From Lymantria dispar (taxonomy: Eukaryota; Arthropoda; Insecta; Lepidoptera; Erebidae): a DNA stretch of 64,000 bases. Below are positions 42,500 through 52,214 of this stretch, in pieces. A program made the translations under genes and the position numbers. Every line of letters starts with the position of its first letter. The stretch's first letter is position 1. Under the pieces are notes generated by a model. That model worked only from the letters and a program-made list of their open reading frames with translations. It was not told the origin of the DNA and did no database searches. The stretch lies in the NCBI GenBank assembly GCA_032191425.1, contig CM063446.1, positions 4,030,001-4,094,000 of the forward strand. Reading direction: 5' to 3'.

Positions 42500-43320
42500 A
42501 TATCACACTATTCCTGGAAGAAAGAAGTAAATGATTTTTGTCAACTTTTCAGGAGCTTGAAAAATGTGCTATATTTTTAATTATGAGTTCTAGAAATATG
42601 TTTCAAAGAAAAAATCGTAGGTCATAGTTGCCTTCAACTACACCTGTTTTTTTTTTAAATTTAGGTACAGCTTAATGTACTTCGAGATAATCTAAAAAAA
42701 TACTGTTACTTCTGTATTCCACGAAACGCAAAGAATATTTGCAGGGGTAAGTTTAATTATTGCTTTTTTGCCATGTATTTTCAAATATATGAACTTATTT
42801 AAATCTACTTACGGCTTTATTCTCTCTTTAATTTCATTGTAATCTAGCATTGTAAGTATAATCACGTTGTTCTTTAACGGAAAATAAAACAAATGAGAAG
42901 TATGTAACAATAATTACACATAAACTGTCACCTAAAAGTTTCGTAAAAGAAATAAGTAATTAGGATTACACATAATTCCTAGATTGTACAATGCTGGAAC
43001 AAGTATTTAAGTATAAGTACTTGCGTTATAAATTTTCTTGTAAATCTTCCTTTAAAATTTACGTAAACATAATTATGACTTATGAACGGGATAATATTGT
43101 AAAGCGTATAAATGTAAATATGCATACCTCTATTTTATGTTGGAATTTTATGTTTTTTAAGATTAAAATTATAGTATTTTTGCATTTATTTCTTTAGTTT
43201 TGTCGATAGCTTCACGAGATTTTGACAGAAGGTGTAAACCATGATGCTCGCTTTATTCACGCAATAAAACATTTTGAGCGCAAGTGTATTTACGTCTTTT
43301 TTTATAGGAATAGTGCGATA
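42500..43320. other. AT-rich spacer
   Basis: No gene or repeat recognised. Confidence 0.4.
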
Positions 43321-43324
43321 TCTA

Positions 43325-43440
43325 TATAGAGTTTTATTTCGAGTTTTTCTTTTCATGCATAGATTTTATAAGCATATATCCCTTAGTAGTCTTTTACCAT
43401 TCCCACGGGCAAGAGAGTGGGTGGTGAATTGTATCCCTTG
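43325..43440 (-). repeat. SINE-like repeat fragment
   Basis: GAGTTTTATTTCGAGTTTTTC, TGCATAGATTTTATAAGC, AGAGAGTGGGTGGTGAATTG. Confidence 0.65.
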
Positions 43441-43587
43441 TCTTGCACCTCGTTTGTTTAAATTCTTTAGTCTTCACAATACGTGCTGGAAAGAGAAGAT
43501 CCCTTCAATCATGAATTATAAACTGATTTGACTGTACGAAAAAAAGTAAAAAAAATCTCTTTAAATATGTTACCGCTTCTCATATAG

Positions 43588-43978
43588 GCAAAAAACCGGC
43601 TAAGTACGAGTCGGAGTCGCGCAGGAAGGGTTCCCGTACACACTAAAAAAAAAAATTACAGATGAATTGAGAACCTCCTCCTTTTTGAAGTCGGTTAAAA
43701 ATAGGCATAAAATTGCGTTTTGTGTATAGGAAGGAGCCCCGCTGAAATATTTATTTTATTTTTAGTATTTGTTATTATAGCGGCAACAGATATACATAAT
43801 TTGTGAAAATTTCCACTGTCTAGCTATCGCAGTTCTCGAGATATAGCCTGGTGACAGACAGACGGACAGACAGACCGACAGACAGACAGACCGACAGACA
43901 GACAGACCGACAGACAGACAGCGAAGTCTTAGTAATAGGGTCCCGTTTTTACCCTTTGGGTACGGAACCCTAAAAAAA
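43588..43978 (+). repeat. 'AACCGGC' family repeat with inserted scrap and minisatellite
   Basis: AAAAACCGGCTAAGTACGAG to GGTACGGAACCCTAA. A second repeat (AAATTACAGATGAATTGAG to AAGTCGGTTAAAAA, 43645-43701) is embedded in it. The GACAGACAGACC tract at 43852-43922 is expanded to several 12-bp units, unlike the copy at 156-453. Confidence 0.65.
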
Positions 43979-44074
43979 AGATTAAAATGTATCGGCACCG
44001 ATATCTAACGTAATTAGTTTGAAGAAGCTTTTAATAACTATATTTCCTAATCAAATATTGCAACAAAAAGAATC

Positions 44075-44091
44075 CGCCCCCGGGTGGGCTC

Positions 44092-44128
<37 letters not shown>

Positions 44129-44148
44129 GCCGATTGCGCCACGGAGGC
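44075..44148 (-). tRNA. tRNA-Asn (anticodon GTT)
   Basis: The minus strand folds into a complete cloverleaf. The acceptor GCCTCCG pairs with CGGGGGC (one G-T pair), with discriminator G. The anticodon loop is CTGTTAA, so the anticodon is GTT. The T arm is GGTGG-TTCGAGC-CCACC. A-box TGGCGCAATCGG and B-box GGTTCGAGCCC are intact. A T5 run (44065-44069 on the minus strand) follows 5 nt past the discriminator and can terminate RNA polymerase III. There is no intron and no SINE tail, unlike the seven tRNA-derived SINEs nearby. It most likely decodes AAC/AAT codons in the cytosol. A tRNA pseudogene is the only alternative and is unlikely with every stem paired. Confidence 0.93.
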
Positions 44149-44394
44149 GATAGAGACATGTGTCAAAATAGCTATTCTATTATATAAGTCATTTATTTTA
44201 TGATACCCTTATCAGTTAACACTTAATGACGTCGTATGAAATTGTTTATTTGATAAGAAGACTACACATTTAGTGATGCATAGTTTCATTCGACTATAAA
44301 TAGGTCATAAATTATTATGTGATGATTAATGCATCAAGTAGTTAATTCAGAGGTGAGCGCGATTGTGTTTTTATTTAATTTTTTATATCAGCAC

Positions 44395-44612
44395 CAATAT
44401 CTCAGCCCACATAAGTCCCACTGTTGGGCTCGGGCCTTCTACACACATCGGAGAAGCGTGTTATGTTCCCCCTGGGGGCCTCAGCGCCACGACCTGTCGG
44501 AGGTCATAGGATTAGACCTGTCCGCGTTGACCTGACCCTAACTCTATACCAATACGTTTGACTAGCGTGGTATAGTATGTCAATTTCCTTCCCATTTTGG
44601 AGGAGGCAATGA
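44395..44612. repeat. SINE-like repeat with embedded scrap of the second R1-clade family
   Basis: 44395-44456 is SINE-like in reverse, 44546-44612 is SINE-like forward (GACTAGCGTGGTATAGTATG). Between them 44457-44545 translates WGPQRHDLSEVIGLDLSA, matching WGPQRHDVSKEMGITDLSL in the copy at 19829-20412. Confidence 0.65.
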
Positions 44613-44626
44613 GACTTATCTATATC

Positions 44627-44925
44627 AATAAATAAAATTGGAGTGTCTGTTTGTAATGTCAAAATTATAGGCTTTTTTCATGCTCACACGGTTATACACG
44701 ACACCTATGCATAAAATACAGATTCAAAAAATTTAGTCTGTCTGTCTGTTTGTTCCAGGTTATGTTTAAAACGGCTCGACCGATTTCAAAAATTCTTTCA
44801 CCAATGGAAAGCTATAATATCAGGGCGTAAACAAGGCTATATTTTATTCCGGTATTCCCACGGGAACAGGAACTACGCAGGTAAAACGACTAAAACCGAA
44901 GCGAACCGAGGGCGGGTTGCTAGTA
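44627..44925 (+). repeat. Helitron-like CTAG-family repeat, near complete
   Basis: TATCAATAAATAAAATTGG at the left to ACCGAAGCGAACCGAGGGCG and GGGTTGCTAGT at the right. A minus-strand scrap of the same end (CTAGCAACCCGCCCTCGC) follows at 44959. Confidence 0.7.
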
Positions 44926-44984
44926 TGAAATAAATGAATGAATGAAACTTATTACATACTAGCAACCCGCCCTCGCTTCGATCG

Positions 44985-45660
44985 GCCATTAAAAAATGCT
45001 GATACTTGGCCGAGCGTTAGTAACCGTACCTTGGCCGATCAACGGAGAATAGTTAAGCATTGGCAACTTTGTATGGGATGTCTCGTTCAAATACTAATGA
45101 CAATAAAAACATTTTGGGTACATAGTAGAAGTGATTACTATCAACACTAACAATTTGCGAAACATGGTTGTTGTTCTCAAATAGTAGCTATGCATATTTT
45201 TTTGGCTAGTTTGCCTAGAATATTATACCATTTTAGAATTGTAGTTGCGCCAATTTTTAAAACTATTTGCCATAGTAGTGTCAATACTTTTTTTTTTCAC
45301 CACGATGAGTGAAAGTGAGCTGAAAGTCAAAATATTACAAAATTTATGGAAAACACAGTTTTGGTTGATTTTTGTGTAGAAACTATAGACATTCTGGGAT
45401 TTTTAATGCTTGTGATCGATAGCAATGCTACTTACGTTGCTAATACAAAAAGAATCACAGAATTATTTGCAAAATTGTAGCAATGGCAATTAAAAATATA
45501 ATGAAGGGTGTCCATTTTTTAAAGATTTCACTTTTTTCGTAGTGAAAAAAAAATAAGGGTAGAATTTTACTTTTTTTTTCTCGAGCAGTCATAAGTAGGT
45601 CCACCAGTTGGTGCCCGCTTATCGTTGAATTTTTGGACACGTCGTATATGAGCTGAAATG
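44985..45660. other. Spacer without recognised gene
   Basis: No gene or known repeat supported. CACTTTTTTCGTAGTG near 45530 forms a small palindrome. Confidence 0.35.
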
Positions 45661-45664
45661 ATGA

Positions 45665-45912
45665 TAAATTAATGCTAACTTATTTATCTCAGCCCAAACA
45701 CATCCCATTGTTGGGCTCGGGCCTTCTCACACTATGGGAGTTAAATTGTTCTATTATACCACGCTAGTCGTATTGGTATAGGGTTGTTTCGAGTTTTCCT
45801 TCACTTGCATAGATATTATATGCTTATTGTATCCCTTAAACGTCTTTTATGAAATCCACTGACAAGGGAGGTAGTGGTGAATTGTATTCTTACTCCGTCC
45901 CCACACGGAAAC
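45665..45912 (-). repeat. (ATG)n-tailed SINE-like repeat
   Basis: TTATCTCAGCCCAAACACATC to CCGTCCCCACACGGAAAC. Confidence 0.75.
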
Positions 45913-45914
45913 TA

Positions 45915-46150
45915 AACGGTATTACAATCATCATCAAAGAATTCTTATGAATCATATCTATAGACTTTAAATCGTCATTATACAAGTGTATATGTTCTTA
46001 GAATCGTAAACTCTCAATGACTGTCCAGTTTATTTATTGCATCTTGAATGAGCCTCTAAATCATTGGTGAGTAAGCAACTTGATCGTAAAGTATTACAAA
46101 GATTGATAGAGTTGGAATGACTAAGTAATACCTATAGATAAAAAGTAAAT
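45915..46150. other. AT-rich spacer
   Basis: Nothing recognised. It ends in the AAAATTATAA target used by the RTE-B copy. Confidence 0.4.
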
Positions 46151-46456
46151 AAAATTATAAACTTAAGAGGATCTTCTCGTCCAACATACCTCAGTGTCTG
46201 AAAACACAGGTCTACGACCAGTGTGTGTTACCAGTGATGACTTACGGCACGGAAACGTGGTCCCTAAATGTAGGCCTCATATCAAGGCTCAAAGTCGTTC
46301 AGCGTCCTATGGAGCGGGTTATACTCGGGATTTCTCTGCGAGATAGAATCCGGAATACGGAAATCCACAGAAGAACGGGTGTAATCGACATAGCACGAAG
46401 AATTAGCACGCTGAAGTAGCAATGGGCAGGCTACATCGCTCGACGAACCGACAACC

Positions 46457-46489
<33 letters not shown>

Positions 46490-46590
46490 GGTGGGCTATG
46501 GTAAGCGCACGCGCGGTCCAGTCCGTCCGGGGCGATGAAAGGACGGCGCGCGGGCCCATAACCCACCCGTACCCACGTCACCTCGTTGTT

Positions 46591-46636
46591 GGGCCGACCA
46601 CCGGAGCAGATGTGACTTGTCGTCAGTGGTCGGCCC
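46591..46636 (-). promoter_or_regulatory. Conserved 3'-UTR hairpin of the R1-clade family
   Basis: GGGCCGACCAC (46591-46601) and GTGGTCGGCCC (46626-46636) are exact complements around a 24-nt loop, on the element RNA just upstream of the GC-rich tail. The same arms are kept in copies at 3562, 6768, 17039, 40879 and 52357, despite divergent flanking UTR sequence. A role as the reverse transcriptase recognition signal is inference. Confidence 0.65.
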
Positions 46637-46756
46637 GACGGAATACCCTTTCAGGTACCCTCACCTCTCGACATCCTGGGACGTCGGTCGCCATCGCGCG
46701 GTTAGCCACACTGCGGGTGACGGACAATTCCCCGGTCCGATCACCCGCGGCCTCGG

Positions 46757-49700
46757 CTAGGGCGGCATTAGGCGCAGATACTCGCGCCTGCGCCGCCCGA
46801 GTCGCCGGCGGCGGAACGTGTCGCCGAATAGGATCTCTACTCGCACACGATCCGCCGCCTCCTTCCGTGAGATAACGGCCTCACAGAAGGCGGCGACCGC
46901 GTCCCAGTTCCTGACGCTGACGAGCATCTCCCTGGCGATGGTCGGCAGCGCCAGGTCGGCACCGATAATCGCGACGAGTTCACGGCGCTCCCCCTCCCAC
47001 GCAGCACACTCCTCGAGCGTGTGCTGCGCCGTGTCCTCGTCGCAACTGCAGTGGTGGCAGGACGGTGTGCTCTCCCTCCTGACAATCTTGTGCAGGTACT
47101 TTGCGAAGCATCCGTGCCCCGTCAGCACCTGCACCAGTCGGAAGGAAAGCACCCCGTGCGTCCGCTCCAACCACTCCATCAGCACCGGCCGGAAGGCCTC
47201 GACGGTCCTGACACCGTACCGAGGACTCTCCAGCCGGACTGCCCAACGGGCAATGACTCCACGGCGGGCGTCGACCCGCCAGGCGGTGATCTCCTGCAGG
47301 GAGACCATACCGCCGCGGGCGCGCGTCTCCGACACCCGCCGATAAATGTCGGCGAGCATCTCCGCCTCCAGGTCCCATGGGGGAGTTCCGGCCAAGAGGC
47401 ACGCTGCCTCCGTCGACATGGTGCGGTAACCGCGTATGGCCCTGACCGCCATTACCCTCTGTGGTCGCCTCAAGAGGGCCCTCAGCCGGACGGTCAGGGA
47501 CCCCGCCCACACCGGTGCGCCGTACAGAGCCATTGACCGGATCACCCCCGCGTACAGCTGTCGGCACGTAGCGCTGGGTCCGCCCACATTCGGCATCAGC
47601 CGCGAAAGGGCGGACGCCGCGCCGACAAGCCGGGGAACAAGTCGGTGGAGATGCTCCCGGAACCAAAAATGCCCGTCGAGCACCAGGCCCAAGTACTTCA
47701 TGTGAGCCTGGATGCTGATGGTGACCGACTTCACGATGATCGAAGCGCCGGCGGGAGGCCCGGCGGTACGGAGGCCATGGAACAAAAGGGCCTCCGTCTT
47801 TTCCAGGGCTACCCTCAACCCCAGCGCTTCGATCCGCCTGACAATCTCCTCGGTGCCGAGAGTTGCCAGGCGTGCCGCCTCCTCTAGCGTCCCACCCCGG
47901 GCTGTGACGAGTGTATCGTCGGCGTAGCAAATTACACCCAGCCCGGGTGGGAGGCTTCCTCTCAACGCCCAGTCGTAGCCGATGTTCCACAGGGTCGGAC
48001 CCAGAACCGACCCCTGTGGGACACCACACGTCATGGGCGTTCGCACAACGTCCCCTACTCGGTCAACGTAGAGGACGCTGCGCCCCTCCAAGTAGTCTGC
48101 CACCAGCCGCCTGAGGTACACGGGCACCCCGTGATACCTCAGCCCCTCCCTGATGCAGCTGAATGGCAGACTGTTGAAGGCGTTGGCGATGTCCAGGGAC
48201 ACCGCCAACAGGACTCCTCCGCCGGTGACGGCCTCCGCTACCACGGCCTTCAGGCGCAGCAGGGCCGCGATCGTCGAACGCCCCCTCCGAAAACCAAACT
48301 GGGCGTCCGACAAATCGGGCCCGTCCCCGACGAGGTGCCGCTCGATGCGGGCAGCCAACACCCTCTCCAGCAGCTTGCCCGCATCATCGAGCAGCACGAT
48401 GGGCCTGTAGGCCGAGGCTGACTCGGGAGACCGTCCCGGCTTCGGCAGGAGAACCAACCTCCCCTCTTTCCAGCACCCAGGGAACTGTCCGGACGACAAA
48501 CAAGCGTCGAACAGTCCCCTGAGGCGTGGTCCCAGGTGTTCAAGGACGAGGGCCAGCACACGGTTCGGAATACCGTCGGGCCCGGGGGCGGTGGATTTGA
48601 CTCGCATACGCGCCACCGCCGCCCCCATTTCCGGCTCCGTGATGGGCGGAGCACTTTCATCGTCGGCCTCCCGGTCGCTGTCCGGCGAAGCCATGATCGG
48701 GGGCGTGTGCTCCACCCGCCGTGGAAAGAGGTCCTCGACAACTCTGGTGAGGAGGCTGGGCTGGAGAGTCTCGGTGAGGGGGGGGCCCCGCCCGCGGAGC
48801 TTGTTCAGCGCCGCGAGGTAGGGGCGACCCCAGGGGTCACGCTCGAGACTATCCAGCATCTCCCGCCGACTAACGTCCTTGGCGGTACGGACGGCCAGCC
48901 TGAAGGCAGACCGCGCACTGCGGTAAGCCTCGTACAGCTGGCCCTCCCGCTCAGCGTCGCGGTGACGCGCTCGGCTGCGGGTGTAGGCCCTCCGGGCACG
49001 TATGCACGCGGCCCGAAGGTCCGCCAATTCTCGGGACCACCAGGGGACCGCACTCTTCGGGGGTAGGCGCCGCACACGGGGCATGGCCGCATCGCAGATC
49101 TGCGTTAATGCACAGCGGATGCGGCCAGCCTCGGCATCCACCCCGTCCGCCTGGGGCGGTGAGGACAGCCATGACTGAACGATGGCTGCCTCCGCCAACA
49201 GGTCCCGATCCAATCGACCCACAGCCCACCGCGGAAACGCGGGAGCTCCGTCCGCCGTGTGACCCCTGCTGGGCTGCAGGAGGGTCCGGGAGACCTCTAT
49301 CCGGATGTATCGGTGGTCGGATAGGGTCTCAACCTCCTCCTGGACGCACCAGCTCCTCACACGTGCTGCGACATTAGGGCTAGCGAACGACAAGTCCACT
49401 ATCGACCCGCCCTGCTGCCGCACGCACGTTTGCACCGAGCCCCTGTTCAGCAAACAGAGGCCCAGTGCCGCCGCCCACTCTTCGACCGCCCGCCCGCGGG
49501 CATTCGTCCTGGGGGACCCCCACGCCGTGGACTTGGCGTTGTAGTCCCCCAGAACGAAGACTTGGCGCGGTGCTAGTCGCCGTATCGAGGCCCCCAGGAT
49601 GGTGAGGAAGGCCCCGAAATCCGTCGCGCTCCTGTTAGGGGAGAAGTAAACACCAAATAGCGTAACCTCTCCCCATCCCGCCGCGACATACCCATCGCCC

Positions 49701-49924
49701 CTGTCCTTGAGCAACAAAGGCGGGGAATGCCACGACGTGGAGACGACGATTGCCACAGAGCCGTCACTGCTGCCCAGCCAATTGGGCCGGTCAGGCACCA
49801 CGTACGGCTCCGCGGCTACGGCTGCACCGATCAACCACTCCGCCATGGCTTGCAGGAAAACGTCCTGTGCCTCGGCGGCGTGGTTGAGGTTGGCCTGCAG
49901 GAGGTGGTAGGATTCGGTCGCCAT
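46757..49924 (-). CDS. R1-clade ORF2: endonuclease, reverse transcriptase and CCHC knuckle
   Basis: A 1055-codon frame from ATG at 49922-49924 to TAG at 46757. I chose this ATG because it lies inside the element; an ATG 60 nt upstream is in frame but comes from the antisense of the host RTE. Domains, numbered from that upstream ATG: APE-type endonuclease 28-230 (LQANLNHA near its start, GDYNAKS 146-152, SDHRYI 222-227); reverse transcriptase about 455-770 (SLDIANAFNS 596-605, GVPQGS 654-659, YADD 687-690); thumb/connection; CCHC knuckle C976-x2-C979-x8-H988-x4-C993; Arg-rich end. In R1 elements the endonuclease nicks the target and the reverse transcriptase primes on it. All catalytic motifs visible are intact and the frame is unbroken, so the protein could be functional in trans, though this copy has no promoter-bearing 5' UTR. 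Confidence 0.92.
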   Translation of the reverse strand: MATESYHLLQANLNHAAEAQDVFLQAMAEWLIGAAVAAEPYVVPDRPNWLGSSDGSVAIVVSTSWHSPPLLLKDRGDGYVAAGWGEVTLFGVYFSPNRSATDFGAFLTILGASIRRLAPRQVFVLGDYNAKSTAWGSPRTNARGRAVEEWAAALGLCLLNRGSVQTCVRQQGGSIVDLSFASPNVAARVRSWCVQEEVETLSDHRYIRIEVSRTLLQPSRGHTADGAPAFPRWAVGRLDRDLLAEAAIVQSWLSSPPQADGVDAEAGRIRCALTQICDAAMPRVRRLPPKSAVPWWSRELADLRAACIRARRAYTRSRARHRDAEREGQLYEAYRSARSAFRLAVRTAKDVSRREMLDSLERDPWGRPYLAALNKLRGRGPPLTETLQPSLLTRVVEDLFPRRVEHTPPIMASPDSDREADDESAPPITEPEMGAAVARMRVKSTAPGPDGIPNRVLALVLEHLGPRLRGLFDACLSSGQFPGCWKEGRLVLLPKPGRSPESASAYRPIVLLDDAGKLLERVLAARIERHLVGDGPDLSDAQFGFRRGRSTIAALLRLKAVVAEAVTGGGVLLAVSLDIANAFNSLPFSCIREGLRYHGVPVYLRRLVADYLEGRSVLYVDRVGDVVRTPMTCGVPQGSVLGPTLWNIGYDWALRGSLPPGLGVICYADDTLVTARGGTLEEAARLATLGTEEIVRRIEALGLRVALEKTEALLFHGLRTAGPPAGASIIVKSVTISIQAHMKYLGLVLDGHFWFREHLHRLVPRLVGAASALSRLMPNVGGPSATCRQLYAGVIRSMALYGAPVWAGSLTVRLRALLRRPQRVMAVRAIRGYRTMSTEAACLLAGTPPWDLEAEMLADIYRRVSETRARGGMVSLQEITAWRVDARRGVIARWAVRLESPRYGVRTVEAFRPVLMEWLERTHGVLSFRLVQVLTGHGCFAKYLHKIVRRESTPSCHHCSCDEDTAQHTLEECAAWEGERRELVAIIGADLALPTIAREMLVSVRNWDAVAAFCEAVISRKEAADRVRVEILFGDTFRRRRLGRRRREYLRLMPP

Positions 49925-50427
49925 TAGTGGGCCGTATCCACCGACAACCGCTGGGGAAGAAAGGTTCTCGAGTGGCGACCACATATCGGACGACGCAGTG
50001 TAGGACGCCCTCCCACTAGGTGGACCGATGACCTAGTGAAAGTTGCTGGGCGTCGTTAGATGCAGGCGGCACAGGACCGCACATTGTGGCGCAACATGAG
50101 GGAGGCCTACGTCCAGCAGTGGACGGCAGTAGGCTGAAATGATGATGATGAAAATTATAATCAAACACATCGCCACCTACCGGATTCTAATTCATTATTT
50201 CAATTGTCTGAAATCGTCTTTGCATTATAAAATTAGTTTGGGAATATTGATTGTTTAATAAACACAAGTGTATATTGGTTAAACTATTAGGGAATGTATA
50301 AATTTTATCGATTAAAGTCTAATTTTTAAATTTCCCTTTTTATTTATTCCATTTTGATATTGGAACTTATTTTAAATAACTCGTTAGTATAAAATAATAA
50401 GAATAAATTTTCAGTGTTTTGTACTCA

Positions 50428-51190
50428 TCATTCAGCCTATCCCCGTTCAATGCGGGCCGTAGGCTTCCCTCATGCTTCGCCACAGAACAACGACCAGCAT
50501 CTCTTACCAGGCTGTCAGTCCACCTAGTGGGGGGTGTCCTACACTGCGTCATCCGGACGTGGTCGTTACTCGAGAACCTTTCTTCCCCAGCAGTTGTCGG
50601 TTCGTCGAGCGATGTGGCCTACTCATTGCCACTTCAACGTGCTAATTTATGGTTCTCTGTCGGTTACGTCCGTTCTTTTACGAATTTCCGTATTTCAGAT
50701 TCTATCTCGCAGAAAAATCTCGAGCATAACCCGCTCCATATAGTACGCTGAGTGATTTCTTTTTTGTTGCTAACGGTGGCAAACGAGCAAACAGTACACC
50801 TGATGGTAAGTGTTACTGCCGCTCATGGACCTTTACAAGGCCGCTGCCTACCGCGAAGAAAGTGAAGGGAGTGCGAATGAGTGCATTGAGGTTAGGTGAT
50901 ACCAAAGGCCACCAAAACCCTCCACACGCAAACACCTTCAGAAAGTTGGGCTTCCGGCTCTCTCGCTCACCGAACGAAGCGCAGTAGTGAATTACAACTA
51001 CTCAGACGTCGATTTTCTGCGAGAGTGTGGTACTACCCCAGACGAACCGGCCCGCGGCTGTAGACAGATAACTGTCGACAGTGTGGTCCTACCACTATTA
51101 AAAACTTTGAGCTTGGTTATGAGGCCTACATTTAGGGACCACGTATCTGTGCCGTAAGTCATCACTGACAATACTATTGGTCGTAGACTG
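50428..51190 (-). mobile_element. RTE-B LINE 3' end split by another repeat
   Basis: 50428-50755 and 51105-51190 carry the RTE-B blocks in order (ATTCAGCCTATCCCCG, GTCCACCTAGTGGGG, TTTCTTCCCCAGCAGTTG, then GCTTGGTTATGAGGCCTAC, CAATACTATTGGTCGTAG). The frame is broken and the middle is interrupted at the ACTTTGAG-like junction. Confidence 0.8.
50760..51104 (+). repeat. Interspersed repeat ('CACCTGATGGTAAGTG' family) inside RTE-B
   Basis: GGTGGCAAACGAGCAAACAG, CACCTGATGGTAAGTG, CCTTTACAAGGCCGCTGCC, ending GTGGTCCTACCAC. I recognise it as a repeat common in Lepidoptera. A part (51190-51372) recurs just downstream (TTACGAGAGCGTAGTAGAGC, GTGGCTGTAGTC), and a scrap is at 6050-6125 with its unit-2 twin. 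Confidence 0.6.
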
Positions 51191-51374
51191 ATACTTTTAC
51201 GCTACAGTCGCAGGCTGGTTCATCCGGGAAGTGCAGTAACAAATTGCTATTACACAGATATCGATTTTTACGAGAGCGTAGTAGAGCGTGGTACAACTCC
51301 GGACGGACCGATCCGTGGCTGTAGTCAAATGACTGTGAACATTGTGGTCCTGCCACATAAATAGTGCCTCATAT

Positions 51375-51955
51375 CCAACTTCCATCTTAGTCCTGCCGTA
51401 ACTGTAATCACTGAAAATCATTAGAAGCTTCGGGAAATCAAATACAAAGCGATAAAAATCTGTAAAAACGTTTCATATAAAAAAATTATATGTATCAAAT
51501 ACTCGCAGAAACGTGAGAAATGATTAAATTATTGCTTATTACAATCGTAACGGTTTTTGCATAGAAAAATATATCATAAAAATATATCTAAAAAAATATA
51601 AATAATCACCATTATATCCATTTCGTATCCACAAACTACGGATCTCAGTGAAATCCTTACCTGTGATTTGTGCAAATCATTCAGCGTTGATTTATCTCCA
51701 ACGCCCACGTGGCCCCTTTGATTCATATTTATATAGAAACTCTTATAGATCAAACAACGAAATATCTAGACAAAAATAATATAAAAACATGTTATATTTC
51801 ATTCATAACCTTTCAGTCCGCCACCTTTGGGTAGAAATATCCATATTTACATATCCAATTTATATACACCTTCATAGTTTGTGCAATTTCATTCATATAT
51901 CAATCTCTTCAGAAACTTATCGACGTCCACATTTAGTCTTTATAACTTATAGCGC
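51375..51955. other. AT-rich spacer
   Basis: A partial hairpin-MITE end (GATAAAAATCTGTAAAAACG) near 51450; otherwise nothing. Confidence 0.4.
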
Positions 51956-51957
51956 TA

Positions 51958-52150
51958 CTAGCTGAACAAACAGACGTTGTTCTGCACAAATAAAAAAAAA
52001 TAGTAAATTGAATTCTCCTTGAAATTGAACGCAGCGTCCGCTAGCGGATTCAATTATTAATCTAAATCATTCTCATATCCATCGAAACAGCCACAAAAAT
52101 CATCAAAATCGGTCCAGTCGTTTAGAAAGAGTTCAATTACAAACACGAAC
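51958..52150 (-). repeat. CTAGCTGA-family repeat (Helitron-like end)
   Basis: ACTAGCTGAACAAACAGACG, TTGTTCTGCACAAATAAAA, AAAATCGGTCCAGTCGTTTAG. Reversed, it ends in CAGCTAGT, like the other CTAG-ended repeats. Copies at 52805 and 57592. Confidence 0.6.
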
Positions 52151-52214
52151 AGAAGATTTATTTATATGGCGCTATATTCTACTCCATTTTTCTACTTCGT
52201 TTTCTACTCGCATT

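Larger units (their letters stand above)
46459..49939 (-). mobile_element. R1-clade LINE with complete ORF2, 12-13 bp TSD
   Basis: A 3.48-kb insertion on the minus strand: 15 nt of leader, ORF2 (46757-49924), a 270-nt 3' UTR with hairpin and a 28-nt poly(A) (T28 at 46459-46486). TSD ACCGACAACCGC(T) at 46447-46458/9 and 49940-49951/2. No gag-like ORF1 is present, so it is 5'-truncated almost exactly at ORF2. It is the youngest-looking element in the window. Confidence 0.93.
46161..50150 (+). mobile_element. RTE-B LINE, 5'-truncated, 10-bp TSD, split by an R1 element
   Basis: TSD AAAATTATAA at 46151-46160 and 50151-50160. The RTE sequence comprises 46161-46458 and 49953-50150, about 0.5 kb when the R1 insertion is ignored. 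It encodes the end of the reverse transcriptase ORF: SSNIPQCLKTQVYDQCVLPV, MTYGTETWSLNVGLIS, DRIRNTEIHRRTGV, an in-frame stop, WAGYIARRTDNR; after the R1 insertion WGRKVLEWRPH, RWTDDLVKVAGRRWMQ, stop, then the ATGATGATG tail. It was dead before or after interruption; it has no catalytic core. Confidence 0.92.

Noticed and set aside
43852..43922. CRISPR-like array
   Set aside because: The units are contiguous 12-bp repeats without spacers, inside an interspersed repeat of a eukaryote.
46980..49544. Several long open frames antisense to or out of frame with the R1 ORF2
   Set aside because: They are a by-product of the GC-rich third positions of ORF2; they have no domain sense and similar ghosts occur in every R1 copy.
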